Assembly: GCA_947502265.1 (NCBI GenBank)
Contig: CANMZB010000004.1
Span: forward strand, 124,001 to 188,000
Reading direction: 5' to 3'
Origin: an uncultured Sulfitobacter sp.
GTDB taxonomy: Bacteria > Pseudomonadota > Alphaproteobacteria > Rhodobacterales > Rhodobacteraceae
DNA length: 64,000 nucleotides
Shown here: positions 44,863 through 54,205 of the stretch, in pieces
Numbering within the stretch: the stretch's first letter is position 1
Layout: the number at the start of each line of letters is the position of its first letter
The notes under the pieces: model-generated
What the model was told of the DNA's origin: nothing
What the model saw: only the letters and a program-made list of their open reading frames with translations
Databases searched by the model: none
Made by a program: the position numbers and the translations under genes

Positions 44863-46355
44863 GACATGAGCCGCGACAAAAGATCAGCGGCAAATTTGGC
44901 ATCTTGCGGTGCGGTTTGCATCACGGTTCCCCATTGCCTGCTGGTTTCGCTGTCTATTTTAGTTGTGGCATCAATGCCCATCTTACCCGCAAGGCCGGGC
45001 CGGGGCGAGGCGAAGTCAAGGTAATCCATCGGCGTATTCTCCAGAAGCATCACATCGCGTGCGGGGTCCATACGCGTGGCCAGCGCCCAGGCGATATCAT
45101 CCCAATGTGCGGGGTTTATATCGGCATCCACCACCACGATCATCTTGGTATAGCTGAACTGCGGCAGCATCCCCCACAGGGCCATCATCACGCGGCGGGC
45201 CTGACCGGGGTAACGCTTGTTGATGCTAACCACCGCCATTCGATAGGAGCAGGCGGCGGGTGGCAACCACAGGTCATGAATTTCCGGAATTTGCGCGCGG
45301 ATGGTGGGCAAGGCAAGGCGGTTGAACACCTCACCGATGATCGCAGGTTCATCCGGAGGGCGGCCCGTGTAGGTCGACAAATAAATCGGATCACGGCGGT
45401 GGGTGATGGCGGTGATTTGCACCACCGGGAACGGTTCGGCGGGGTTATAATAACCGGTGTGGTCGCCAAACGGCCCTTCGGGAGCAAGGTCGGTTGGCGA
45501 AACCCAACCTTCCAACACAATCTCGGCCTCGGCGGGCACCATCAGCGGCACGGTTTTGCACGCCACAAGACGTGGGCGCATCCCGTTCAAGGCCCCTGCA
45601 AAGGTCAGTTCCGACACGGTTTCCGGCAAGGGCAGCGCAGAGGACAGCAAGGTTGCAGGGTCGGCGCCCAGCACAATCGCGACCGGCGTGGCCTCGTCTT
45701 GCCGCGCCCAGCTTTGATGGTGCACGGCACCGCCACGATGCGGCAGCCAGCGCATAATCAGCGTGTCACGCGCCAGAACCTGCGCACGGTAAACGCCCGC
45801 GTTATAGCGGTTAATGTCGCCTGCAACCGATCCATAAGGTCGCGTCACCACAACAGGCCAGGTAATCAGCGGCCCGGCATCCCCCGGCCAATGGGTTTGG
45901 ATTGGCAGGGCCGACAGATTCACATCCGCGCCCTCCAGCACCACGTCTTGCACGGGCGCTGCACGGATAACCTTTGGGCGGGTGGCCAAAGCGGCCTTTA
46001 GCATCGGCCAGCGCGACAGCGCATCGCGCAATCCATCAGGCGCAGAGGGCATACGGAGCGCTGCCAGAAACGCACCCAAATCACCCACGCGATCCAGGTT
46101 TATCCCCAGCCCCGCCGCAACCCGCGCAGGTGTGCCAAACAGGTTTACCACAACGGGTGCTGCGGCCTTGCGCCCACTGGCGAGAACCGGATGATCGAAC
46201 CGCAACACTGGCCCGCCTTTTTCCAGAACCGCCTGATGAACCGCTGTCATCTGATGCTGCACGGAAACAGGATCGGGGATGCTTTGCAGCTGATCAGTTT
46301 TTGCGCACCAGTCAAGGAAGGCGCGCAAGCTGATGAATGGGGGCAAATCGCGCAC
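44859..46355 (-). CDS. ubiD: UbiD-family decarboxylase
   Basis: A 498-residue prenyl-FMN-dependent decarboxylase, probably 3-octaprenyl-4-hydroxybenzoate carboxy-lyase of ubiquinone synthesis. Family blocks seen are INRYNAGVYRAQVLARDT, the catalytic EGPFGDHTGYY and KMGIDATTK. It is divergent from ubiTUV with an FNR-like palindrome between, which fits an oxygen-independent ubiquinone route. Confidence 0.93.
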   Translation of the reverse strand: MRDLPPFISLRAFLDWCAKTDQLQSIPDPVSVQHQMTAVHQAVLEKGGPVLRFDHPVLASGRKAAAPVVVNLFGTPARVAAGLGINLDRVGDLGAFLAALRMPSAPDGLRDALSRWPMLKAALATRPKVIRAAPVQDVVLEGADVNLSALPIQTHWPGDAGPLITWPVVVTRPYGSVAGDINRYNAGVYRAQVLARDTLIMRWLPHRGGAVHHQSWARQDEATPVAIVLGADPATLLSSALPLPETVSELTFAGALNGMRPRLVACKTVPLMVPAEAEIVLEGWVSPTDLAPEGPFGDHTGYYNPAEPFPVVQITAITHRRDPIYLSTYTGRPPDEPAIIGEVFNRLALPTIRAQIPEIHDLWLPPAACSYRMAVVSINKRYPGQARRVMMALWGMLPQFSYTKMIVVVDADINPAHWDDIAWALATRMDPARDVMLLENTPMDYLDFASPRPGLAGKMGIDATTKIDSETSRQWGTVMQTAPQDAKFAADLLSRLMS

Positions 46356-46411
46356 TGGAATTCCTGTTCGTTGGCTTGCCTCGCGCCTATCAGGAAAAAA
46401 GCGGGCTGAAA

Positions 46412-46425
46412 CTGACGATCGTCAA
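46412..46425. promoter_or_regulatory. FNR/DNR-type box between ubiD and ubiT
   Basis: CTGACGATCGTCAA contains the perfect palindrome TGACGATCGTCA and matches the Crp/Fnr consensus TTGA(T/C)-N4-(A/G)TCAA at all but the first base. It lies 56 nt before the ubiD ATG and about 100 nt before ubiT, so it can serve both. A Crp/Fnr-type regulator is encoded at 50252. Confidence 0.65.
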
Positions 46426-46522
46426 TTTGCTTTTGCCGACATGGCATTAGAAGAAAATAATCCGGCTGCGGGAAAAGCCCCGCTCAGGTGTGCAGGCCCA
46501 ATCGAATATTAAGGAACGTCAC

Positions 46523-47065
46523 TTGCCCCACCCCTCGGCACCGATCCCGCAGACTCCAACAGCGGTGGCCCTGCCCTTACGGCTCTTGCCGCTTGGGCCG
46601 CTCTCGCTGTCGCTGACGGCTTATTCGCGCAGTGTTGCACGCCGTCACCCCGGCCTGTTCCGCAGACTTGGCGCCTACAACCATACCCGCTTTGTGCTGG
46701 ACCCGACCGACCTGCCGTTTGTCATTTGCCTTGACCCGAACGGAGGCGTGCCGCGTGTTACTTTGACCCGTGGGCAGGGTGACGGGGCCGCCCGGATTGC
46801 AGGCCCGCTTGCCGCGCTTTTGGGGATGGTACATGGCGCGTTTGACGGGGACGCTCTGTTTTTTTCTCGCGATCTGGTGATTGAGGGGGATACATCCGCC
46901 GCCCTCGCCTTGCGCAATGCGATTGACGATGCTGAACTGGACCTTTCGCAAGAAATCACCCGGCTTTCCGGCCCGTTTGCAGCCCCCTTGCAGCGGCTTT
47001 TTGCCCTTATGGAACGCCGCAGCGGTGTCAGCTTAACACGCAGCAAGGAGGTGGACGCATGGTAA
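46523..47065 (+). CDS. ubiT: UbiT-type SCP2 lipid-carrier protein
   Basis: A protein of about 180 residues with an SCP2/sterol-carrier fold, matching UbiT, the lipid-binding partner of UbiU-UbiV in O2-independent ubiquinone synthesis. Typical sequence includes FVICLDPNGG, GDGAARIAGPLAALLGMVHGAFDGDALFFSRDLVIEGDT. A TTG start at 46523 is preferred because AAGGAA lies just before it; a GTG at 46490 is the alternative. It overlaps ubiU by 7 nt. Confidence 0.9.
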   Translation: MPHPSAPIPQTPTAVALPLRLLPLGPLSLSLTAYSRSVARRHPGLFRRLGAYNHTRFVLDPTDLPFVICLDPNGGVPRVTLTRGQGDGAARIAGPLAALLGMVHGAFDGDALFFSRDLVIEGDTSAALALRNAIDDAELDLSQEITRLSGPFAAPLQRLFALMERRSGVSLTRSKEVDAW

Positions 47066-48042
47066 TGGAAATCGTTTGCCCCGCAGGTACCCCCGCCGCA
47101 ATGCGCGCCGCCGTGAGTGCAGGCGCGCATACGGTCTATTGCGGCTTTGCCGATGAAACCAACGCCCGCAACTTCCCCGGTTTGAATTTCGGCCGGAACG
47201 AGATGCGCGAAGGCATTGCTTTTGCCCATGCCCATGGCTCACAGGTTTTGATCGCCATCAACACCTTTCCCCGCGCGGGGGATGAGGGGCCTTGGCACCG
47301 CGCGGTGGCCGATGCGCAAAGCTGCGGTGCAAATGCGGTCATTCTGGCCGATATAGGCCTGCTGGATTATGCTGCACGCCATCACCCCGACTTGCGCCGC
47401 CATCTATCGGTGCAGGCAGCGGCGGCGAATGCCGATATGATCAATTTTTACGCGGATACCTTCGGAGTAAAACGCGTGGTTCTTCCGCGCGTTTTGTCCG
47501 TGCCGGAAATCGCTGCAATCAATGCGGAAACAGCGGTCGAGACAGAGGTTTTCGTGTTCGGCGGGTTGTGTGTCATGGCCGAAGGACGGTGTTCTCTATC
47601 GTCCTATGCGACGGGTTTATCGCCCAATATGAACGGGGTTTGTTCGCCCGCCAGCCATGTCGACTACCATAATGACAACGGCGTGCTGGATGCGCGTCTT
47701 GGTGGCTACACGATCCACCGCGTGCAAAAAGATAAACCTGCGCCGTACCCGACCTTGTGCAAAGGCTGCTTTAGCACGACCGATAAAACCGGTCATTTGT
47801 TCGAGGATCCAGTCAGCTTGAACGCCGAACAGCTGATCCCGCAGTTGCAAAAGGCCGGAGTTACCGCATTGAAAATCGAAGGCCGGCAACGCTCGCGGTC
47901 TTATGTAGCGCAAGTGGTGCGCAACTTTCGCGCGGCGGTTGACGCGTTGGAGGCCGGTCAGCCGATGCCCGAAGGTATGTTGGCCCGGCTGTCCGAAGGC
48001 CAGGCCATGACCACCGGCGCCTACAAAAAAACATGGAGATAA
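47059..48042 (+). CDS. ubiU: UbiU, O2-independent ubiquinone hydroxylation subunit
   Basis: A 327-residue U32-peptidase-family protein. The four Fe-S cysteines are recognisable: GLCVMAEGRC, NGVCSPAS and CKGCF. The family N-terminus (EIVCPAGTPAAMRAAVSAGAHTVYCGF) is present. UbiU forms a heterodimer with UbiV that hydroxylates the quinone ring without oxygen. AAGGAGG precedes the ATG. It is followed 4 nt later by ubiV. Confidence 0.95.
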   Translation: MVMEIVCPAGTPAAMRAAVSAGAHTVYCGFADETNARNFPGLNFGRNEMREGIAFAHAHGSQVLIAINTFPRAGDEGPWHRAVADAQSCGANAVILADIGLLDYAARHHPDLRRHLSVQAAAANADMINFYADTFGVKRVVLPRVLSVPEIAAINAETAVETEVFVFGGLCVMAEGRCSLSSYATGLSPNMNGVCSPASHVDYHNDNGVLDARLGGYTIHRVQKDKPAPYPTLCKGCFSTTDKTGHLFEDPVSLNAEQLIPQLQKAGVTALKIEGRQRSRSYVAQVVRNFRAAVDALEAGQPMPEGMLARLSEGQAMTTGAYKKTWR

Positions 48043-48046
48043 GCGC

Positions 48047-48946
48047 ATGGATTTGACCGTTGGCCCCAACCAGTTCTTTTGGTCAGCCGATCGCTGGGCA
48101 GCGTTTTATGATGATCTTGCCGCAGCGCCCGTCAACCGTGTTGTTTTGGGGGAACTGGTCTGTTCCAAACGCCTGCCGTTTTTCCAGGACCGCATCCCCG
48201 ATGCAATTTCTACCCTGCTGACGGCTGGCAAAGAAGTGGCGCTGACCAGCCTTGCATTGGTGACGTTGAAACGCGAACGCAAACAAACGGCGGAACTGAT
48301 TGGAATGGGCGTAGAGGTCGAGGTCAACGACCTGACCGCGCTTGCACATCTGCCGCAAGGAACAGCGTTCTCGGTGGGCCCGCTGGTGAATGTTTATAAT
48401 GAAGGCGCGCTGGCGTGGCTTGCCGCGCGCGGGGCCACGCGGGTTTGCCTGCCGCCGGAGTTGCCGCTCACCTCGGTTGCCACATTGGCAAAGGCAGGGG
48501 CGGATTTGAGGGTAATGATTGAGGTGTGGGGCCATGGCCGCCTGCCGCTCGCCATCTCGGGGCGCTGCTATCACGCCCGGATGCACAACCGCACCAAGGA
48601 TAACTGCCAATTTGCGTGCGAGGATGATCCTGACGGGCTAGATGTGCGCACGCTGGAGGGCCAACCCTTTTTGGCGATGAACGGTGTGCAAACCCTCTCT
48701 GACAGCTATGCCTGCGTCGCCTACCAGATTGACGCGCTACAAGATGCGGGTGTTCGCGCCCTGCGCCTTTCGCCGCAATCAAACGGGTTTGGTGCGGTTT
48801 GCGGCCTCTATCGCCAGCTTTTGGACGGGCAGAAAACCCCCGCCCAAGTGACCGATGCGATTTGCCAACTGGATGCAAACGCCCGTCTATCGGACGGTTT
48901 TTTGACCGGCGACAGGGGCGTGGACTGGTCTGGTTCACGGACCTGA
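48047..48946 (+). CDS. ubiV: UbiV, O2-independent ubiquinone hydroxylation subunit
   Basis: A 299-residue U32-family partner of UbiU. Cys ligands are seen at GELVCSKRLPF and in SGRCYHARMHNRTKDNCQFACEDD, matching the 4Fe-4S site of UbiV. It lies directly behind ubiU. The ubiTUV set, ubiD/ubiX and the FNR-type box point to quinone synthesis during anaerobic or denitrifying growth. Confidence 0.95.
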   Translation: MDLTVGPNQFFWSADRWAAFYDDLAAAPVNRVVLGELVCSKRLPFFQDRIPDAISTLLTAGKEVALTSLALVTLKRERKQTAELIGMGVEVEVNDLTALAHLPQGTAFSVGPLVNVYNEGALAWLAARGATRVCLPPELPLTSVATLAKAGADLRVMIEVWGHGRLPLAISGRCYHARMHNRTKDNCQFACEDDPDGLDVRTLEGQPFLAMNGVQTLSDSYACVAYQIDALQDAGVRALRLSPQSNGFGAVCGLYRQLLDGQKTPAQVTDAICQLDANARLSDGFLTGDRGVDWSGSRT

Positions 48947-49098
48947 TGCCGCCCGACGCTGAACCTCTCCGGGTGCTATGTCCGGTTTGATCATGGCTAT
49001 TGCCGCCACATCGGATTCTGTATTCCGGTCCGATCGAGGTGGCAAAGCCGGACTCGATAATAGATAATCCGGCAAGACCTTAACATAAGGAGCCTCAC

Positions 49099-49605
49099 AT
49101 GAAAATCGCATCCGTCACCTCACCCGAGCGCGGTGGAACCGACCAGATTTTGCTTGATATCGCCGCCCGATTGCAGGCCCAAGGCCGCGCGCTGGTCGGT
49201 ATTGTCAAAGATAGCGGTTATTGTAGCGGCTTTGAAAACGGGTGCGATACAAGGGTGCGGGTATTGCCCGATGGCCCGATCATCAAGATCACCCAAGATC
49301 TAGGTACGGGTTCCGATGCCTGCCGACTTGATCCCGGCGCGATTGCCCAGGCGGTGGCTTGCGTGGAGAACGGCGCGTTGCAGGACGCAGACCTGTTTAT
49401 CCTCAACAAGTTCGGGCCGGAAGAGGCGGCCGGTCGTGGCTTTTGTGCAGCAATCGGGGCTGCGCTGGAACGGGGTATTCCGGTGCTGGTCGGTGTGGGC
49501 GCAGCAAACCAAGCTGCGTTTGACCAGTTTTCCGGTGAGCTGGCCACGGTCCTTGCACCGCAGCCAGAGGCAATTCTAACATGGGTGCAGGGCGCAAAGC
49601 CCTAA
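49099..49605 (+). CDS. DUF2478 protein (NTPase-like)
   Basis: A 168-residue cytoplasmic protein matching DUF2478, found near molybdenum-enzyme and denitrification genes. The core shows TDQILLDIAARLQAQG, an ILNKFGPEEAAGRGF block and VLVGVG, reminiscent of a P-loop-like fold without a clear Walker A. AAGGAGC precedes the ATG. Its stop overlaps the stop of an opposite-strand remnant. Placement behind ubiTUV suggests the same anaerobic programme. Confidence 0.8.
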   Translation: MKIASVTSPERGGTDQILLDIAARLQAQGRALVGIVKDSGYCSGFENGCDTRVRVLPDGPIIKITQDLGTGSDACRLDPGAIAQAVACVENGALQDADLFILNKFGPEEAAGRGFCAAIGAALERGIPVLVGVGAANQAAFDQFSGELATVLAPQPEAILTWVQGAKP

Positions 49606-50013
49606 CCGGCACCTTTGGGCATAGGCAAGTGGCCGGTTTTATAGGGCGTCCAATCGGTGATTTCCGGATAGAACCGTTTGCGCCATACCCGTACGCCCGG
49701 GTTCAACATGCGCCGCCACAGTAGCGGCACCATGCATTGACGGATAGCCGGTTGGCAGCAGCGACACCCCATCCGCGCCATAGAGTTGCAACAGTGAAAA
49801 GCGCCGCATCGGGTAGATGTGATGGTCCGCGTGGCGCTGTAAGGTGGTCAGCCCGACGCCGACCCAGCCACCCACCACATAGGCCAAGCCAAGAAAAGCG
49901 GTTTGTAACGCCAGATATTTCCGGATCGGGGGCGCCGCAGTTGGCCAAGGGCTTTATGCGCTCCACTGCCGCCACGCCGCAATTTTACATTGCAGGAAAA
50001 ATGTGGCGGCTGC
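49602..50013 (-). pseudogene. C-terminal remnant of an AlkB-type membrane hydroxylase
   Basis: The fragment preserves the last His motif of AlkB-like diiron hydroxylases (TLQRHADHHIYPMRRF) and the end of the protein (PLLWRRMLNPGVRVWRKRFYPEI, LPMPKGAG). A frameshift near 49735 separates the two parts, and the N-terminal membrane helices and earlier His boxes are missing. Upstream, to about 50230, minus-strand sequence is open in pieces but unrecognised. Confidence 0.75.
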
Positions 50014-50251
50014 GCTGACAAAATATCCTTACGAAACAGCCGCAGATAACCCAAAAGGGATACGTCCCCTTTCCGTGTCAACGCAATTTTCAAAGCTCTG
50101 GCAGCAATTGCGCGCTGATGCCATTGATAGCCGCCAATTTTTCTGACGAACCAAAGTTCTTTTGCCATCCAACCTGATACCATAGGTCACAGTCGACCAT
50201 GGCCGCCCCGGGGCGTAGGATCACCACACCCGATTGAACCCCGAGACCCGT

Positions 50252-50956
50252 ATGACCAATACCCATGATGTGGCCCATCCCTGCGGCAAATGCGCATTCT
50301 ATAAGGAAAGCGTCTGGCAGCCCGTTGAAGCTGGCGGGATGGGCGTTTTAGCGCGTGGCTTCACCCGCAAGCCCCTGATTGCAAATCAAGTTGTTTTTGC
50401 GCAAGACACTGAAAGTCAGGGAATATTTTGCGTCTCTGCCGGTCTTGTCGCGCTGCGCACGCATAACCCCAATGGCACATCTACCTTGCTTAGACTGGCC
50501 TATCCCGGCGATGTTATCGGTTTTCGGTCTTTTCTGGCAAATGCCAAACATAAAACCGAAGCCCGCGCTTTGCTTCCCTCTCGGGTCTGCATTGTTGCGC
50601 ATCGTGATGCAAATAAAGTGGTACGCGGCAATCCTGCGGTTCTGGAACGTCTCGCGGCACGCTGCATTTCCGAGATTGACACCAACCATGAACGCATCAT
50701 CGCAACGGCGACGACATCCAACAAACAAAGACTTTTTGATCTATTGCAACGTTTGATGGCCACGCATGGCGAAAGGGTCAACGCCCACATGCGCATGCAG
50801 CTTCCGCTATCAAGGTCTGATTTGGCCGATCTGATCGGGGTACAGCCTGAAACCATGTCACGGCTGTTTACGCGGCTCCGGCACGACGGGGCATTTGTAG
50901 TGTCCGGTCGTGAAGTGCAAATGCCCGTTGCTTCCGGAGACCGGAACGCCGGTTAA
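50252..50956 (+). CDS. Crp/Fnr-family regulator
   Basis: A 234-residue regulator with an N-terminal CxxC (HPCGKCAFYKESVW), a cyclic-nucleotide-type beta barrel, and a C-terminal helix-turn-helix (LSRSDLADLIGVQPETMSRLFTRLRHDG) whose E-xx-SR recognition residues fit a TTGA-type half-site. Only one Cys pair is seen near the N-terminus, so an FNR-like 4Fe-4S cluster would need the later Cys. The ATG at 50252 is preferred over a TTG at 50234. It may act on the box at 46412. Confidence 0.88.
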   Translation: MTNTHDVAHPCGKCAFYKESVWQPVEAGGMGVLARGFTRKPLIANQVVFAQDTESQGIFCVSAGLVALRTHNPNGTSTLLRLAYPGDVIGFRSFLANAKHKTEARALLPSRVCIVAHRDANKVVRGNPAVLERLAARCISEIDTNHERIIATATTSNKQRLFDLLQRLMATHGERVNAHMRMQLPLSRSDLADLIGVQPETMSRLFTRLRHDGAFVVSGREVQMPVASGDRNAG

Positions 50957-51154
50957 CCCGACGTTGACAAGGCCTTGCATCACGAAATGCTGCGCTGCAT
51001 CCGGGGCCGGTTCTGAGCCATGAAGCGCACGAACGGAACGAGCCGGACGAAAACGGACATCAAAGGCGGAAAAGCCGACCTTCCTGAAAAAGTGCCAAGC
51101 CTATCAGAAGGCGTGAATATAATTGAAGGAACTTGGGTTTGGTTGCTGCCAAGC

Positions 51155-52050
51155 TCAGCCTTGAGGGCTGTTGGCAGAAGCTATGTTGTGCTGGTTCATC
51201 AAGAGGCTTCCGAGTTGTTTGAACACCTCCACTCTGGCTGAACCGGGCCGCCACGCGAGGGCGACGCGACGCGGGCAGGCATCCGGAAGGCACGTCAACT
51301 GTATCTGTGTGTTACCCACCACGCCTGCCTCTACGGCGAGGTTTGGCAATAGGGTAATCCCCAAGCCCTCGGATACCATCGCGATTAATGTGATCAGACT
51401 GGTCGCGGCAAGGCTGTCTTCAGCAGCCGCAATACGTCCCGGATAGGCCTCCAGCGCGTGACGCTGAAGACAGTGCCTCCTTTCCAGCAGCATGAGTTGC
51501 CCGCTTTGCGTCAACGCGTCGGCACCATGCGGCAAGGGCCAACCGGCAGGCGAGGCCAGTTGATAACCGTCTTCAAAAAGCGTCATGGCTTTCAAAGCGC
51601 CCGTCTCAAACGGCAAGGCGATCAGCACCAGATCGAGCCGCCCCGCATTCAACCCCTCGATCAGGCTTTCCGTCATCTCTTCGCGCAAATACACACGCAA
51701 ACCGGGAAAGGCTTCGCGGATCGCGCGAAGGGCGCGGGGCAACAAATAGGGGCCGATGGTTGGTATCGACCCCAGTTTCAGGTCCTCTTCAAACGGGTTA
51801 TTGTGCGCCTGCGCCATAGCCTCGATTTCGGTGGCGTCGAGCAACAGGCGTCGCGCACGTTCGGTCAGGTCTTCACCCAAGGGCGTGAGCATGACGCTGC
51901 GTCGTGTCCGTTCGATCAGTTGGACGCCTCCACTTCCTTAATCCCCGCACTCAAGGTGGGCTGCGTCACGAAACACATCTCGGCCGCGCGTGAAAAATTC
52001 AAGGTGTCTGCAACAGTGGTGAGATATCGCATTTGGCGGAGCGTTATCAC
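51155..52050 (-). pseudogene. oxyR: OxyR-type LysR regulator, frameshifted
   Basis: The GTG at 52050 starts a typical OxyR N-terminus (ITLRQMRYLTTVADTLNFSRAAE, CFVTQPTLSAGIKEVEA). A deletion of about 10 nt near 51925-51930 then changes frame and gives TGA at 51916-51918. The rest reads on in another frame (QLIERTRRSVMLTPLGEDL to the end), including the OxyR redox region with ERRHCLQRHAL. It is divergent from the peroxiredoxin remnant, the classic oxyR arrangement. Restart at the internal ATG (51892) would lack the DNA-binding domain. Confidence 0.88.
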
Positions 52051-52154
52051 TTATAGAACCTTTCTATTATGGTGAGTTTTTTAATAAATTTCTCCTACCT
52101 GACCCTAGCAGCTATCTTTGTCTCATCGAAACGTTGACAAGAAGGACAGCAAAC

Positions 52155-52792
52155 ATGATCGATCAAATTCAGGCCGTTGGCGCCCGTTTGAACGAAGCCG
52201 CCCCAGCATTTGACGCCCCGACAACCCACGGCCAGAGAACGCTGGAAGATTATCGTGGCTAGTGGCTGGTTCTCTTTTCGCACCCCGCCGATTTCACGCC
52301 GGTTTGCACCACAGAATTCATCGCCTTCGCCAAAAAGCAGGATGATTTCAACGCCCGCAACACCGAGCTGTTGGGGTTGTCCATCGACAGCCATTACAGC
52401 CACATCGCGTGGATGCTGAACATCAAGGAAAAATTCGGCGTCGAGATAAAATCCCGATCATTGCCGACCTCAACATGGCGGTTGCGCAGGGCTACGGGAT
52501 GATCCAGCCGGGCGCATCGGATACGGCGGCGGTTCGGGCGACTTTCCTGATCGACCCTGAAGGCGTGCTGCGCGCCATGGTCTATTATCCGATGAATGCG
52601 GGACGCTCGGTTGACGAAATCTACCGCCTCTTGGTGGCAATACAGACAGCCGATGAAAACAGCTGCGCGATGCCTGAAAACCGGACACCCGGAAATCCCG
52701 TAATTGTGTGGACTCCCGCCACGCCAGAGGCCGCAATGGTGAGGGATTCGATACCGTGGATTGGTATTTCTCGACCCGCACACTTTGTTTGA
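52155..52792 (+). pseudogene. 1-Cys peroxiredoxin (Prx6-like), multiply broken
   Basis: A peroxiredoxin remnant. Codon 36 is TAG (52260-52262) where the family has Lys ([16 protein letters not shown]). One base is missing near 52447-52453 (VEIK to PIIADLN). A third shift near 52730 separates PATPEAA from GEGFDTVDWYFSTRTL. The peroxidatic Cys motif is still readable ([12 protein letters not shown]). AAGGAC precedes the ATG. It was probably an OxyR target; both partners are now broken. Confidence 0.9.
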
Positions 52793-53085
52793 CGCAGGGC
52801 TTGGTCCTTGAGGCCCGCTCACCTCGACTTATTTATAAAGTGACTGCGCCGAGTAGTTCATATTGCGACAAAAAAACGTCCCATGACCACAGCATCCCAA
52901 AAGAATAGGGGGTGTCCGCATATTGTGTTGGTCCGCCAAGCGGACAAAGCGACACTTCCGGTGCAATCGTTCAAAAGCTGCTTTGCGGCAAAGACGGCAA
53001 TCGGAGTTAAGCATCTGTATTCACATTGAAGCCTTGCCATTTCAGCGTTACGCTTGTTTCCAATAATTGAGAAAAAATCGTCCAA
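52793..53085. other. Gap with no gene seen
   Basis: It holds the out-of-frame tail downstream of the peroxiredoxin remnant and one small hairpin (GTCCGC-CAA-GCGGAC, 52931-52945). Composition is less GC-rich than the surroundings. The LysE promoter must lie near its right end. Confidence 0.4.
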
Positions 53086-53718
53086 ATGCCATCGACAGAA
53101 CTGCTGATCGCGTTCTTTATCGCGACTGCCATCTTTGCCTACATGCCCGGCCCCTCAACTCTCTACGCGGCCGCGCAAACAATCGCGCGCGGGCAACGTG
53201 CGGGCTGGTATGCGGCGCTTGGCATTCACATTGGCGGTTACGTTCATGTCCTTGCCGCAGCCCTTGGTCTTGCTGTTTTGTTCAAGGCGATCCCGGTCTT
53301 TTATATGGTCCTGAAATTCGGTGGTGCGGCCTACCTCATTTGGCTTGGCTTCAAGATGTTTACATCAAAATCACCCGTGGACATGTCCGACCTAAACGTC
53401 AGCGCGAAAAGCCCCCGCAAGGCATTTTGGGAAAGCGTTACAGTTGAGGTTCTGAACCCTAAGACCGCAATCTTCTACCTCGCGTTCTTACCGCAGTTCA
53501 CCGACCCAAGCGCAAGTTCCGCAATTTGGATGCAGCTGCTCATACTTGGAACAATCGTGAACATCATGTTTTCAAGCGCCGACGCGCTTTGCGTTGTCCT
53601 CGCTGATAAGGTGACGCGCTATTTGAAAACCTCGGGCTCTGGCAGCCGCATCGCGCAGCGGTTGGGAGGCGGCATTCTTGTCGCACTTGGGCTTAGAGTT
53701 GCCCTGAGTCATCAGTGA
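53086..53718 (+). CDS. LysE/RhtB-family exporter
   Basis: A 210-residue inner-membrane exporter of amino acids or related metabolites, with about six hydrophobic helices. The family signature near the N-terminus (YMPGPSTLYAAAQTIARGQRAGW) and the central block (FWESVTVEVLNPKTAIFYLAFLPQF) are clear. It overlaps the GNAT gene by 4 nt (GTGA). It is one of few intact genes in this damaged zone. Confidence 0.92.
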   Translation: MPSTELLIAFFIATAIFAYMPGPSTLYAAAQTIARGQRAGWYAALGIHIGGYVHVLAAALGLAVLFKAIPVFYMVLKFGGAAYLIWLGFKMFTSKSPVDMSDLNVSAKSPRKAFWESVTVEVLNPKTAIFYLAFLPQFTDPSASSAIWMQLLILGTIVNIMFSSADALCVVLADKVTRYLKTSGSGSRIAQRLGGGILVALGLRVALSHQ

Positions 53719-54071
53719 GCGATGAAGTCTACGAGACATCCTTTGCCCGCCTCCTGTCGAAAGGAGATAACGAGTATAAGGGCTTAATTGCTGAGGTTGA
53801 CGGGAAACCAGTGGGATTGGCCCACTTCCTTTACCATCGGTATATGTGGTCGGTGGAAGACACATGCTACCTCATGGACCTGTTCACCGATCCCAGCGTC
53901 AGAGGAAAAGGCATCGGGCGTGCTTTGATTGAAGCTGTTCACGCAACCGCAAAGCATGACGGCGTGCCAACCACTTACTGGCAGACGCAGGAATTCAACT
54001 ACAAGGGTCGGATGCTTTACGATCAGTTGGCGACTAAAACGCCCTTCGTTATCTATGAAAAGAACGACTGA
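53715..54071 (+). CDS. GNAT acetyltransferase, N-terminally short
   Basis: A 118-residue GNAT-fold protein with the acetyl-CoA loop PSVRGKGIGRALIEAV and the C-terminal QEFNYKGRMLYDQL block. Related enzymes have about 35-40 more residues ahead of VYETSFARLL, forming the first strand and helix; here the GTG start falls directly in the LysE stop. Either it is a short functional version coupled to LysE or the 5' end was deleted. It carries no internal lesion. Confidence 0.7.
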   Translation: MSDEVYETSFARLLSKGDNEYKGLIAEVDGKPVGLAHFLYHRYMWSVEDTCYLMDLFTDPSVRGKGIGRALIEAVHATAKHDGVPTTYWQTQEFNYKGRMLYDQLATKTPFVIYEKND

Positions 54072-54205
54072 CCAACGTGAGTAATCGTCACAAGCTATTC
54101 AGTCTTCCAAAAAGCTGATAGCAGGACATTCCTGCGCAACGCAGCATTGGTCAATCTGGGCTCGAAGCCGCCATTCGTTGGGTCACGCTTCACACCATAT
54201 AAATG

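Noticed and set aside
44904-46001. 365-residue open frame on the plus strand
   Set aside because: Antisense to ubiD; His/Gly/Arg-rich shadow translation.
51020-51241. 73-residue open frame before the oxyR remnant
   Set aside because: It runs into the opposite-strand oxyR sequence and shows no family features beyond a short basic N-terminus.
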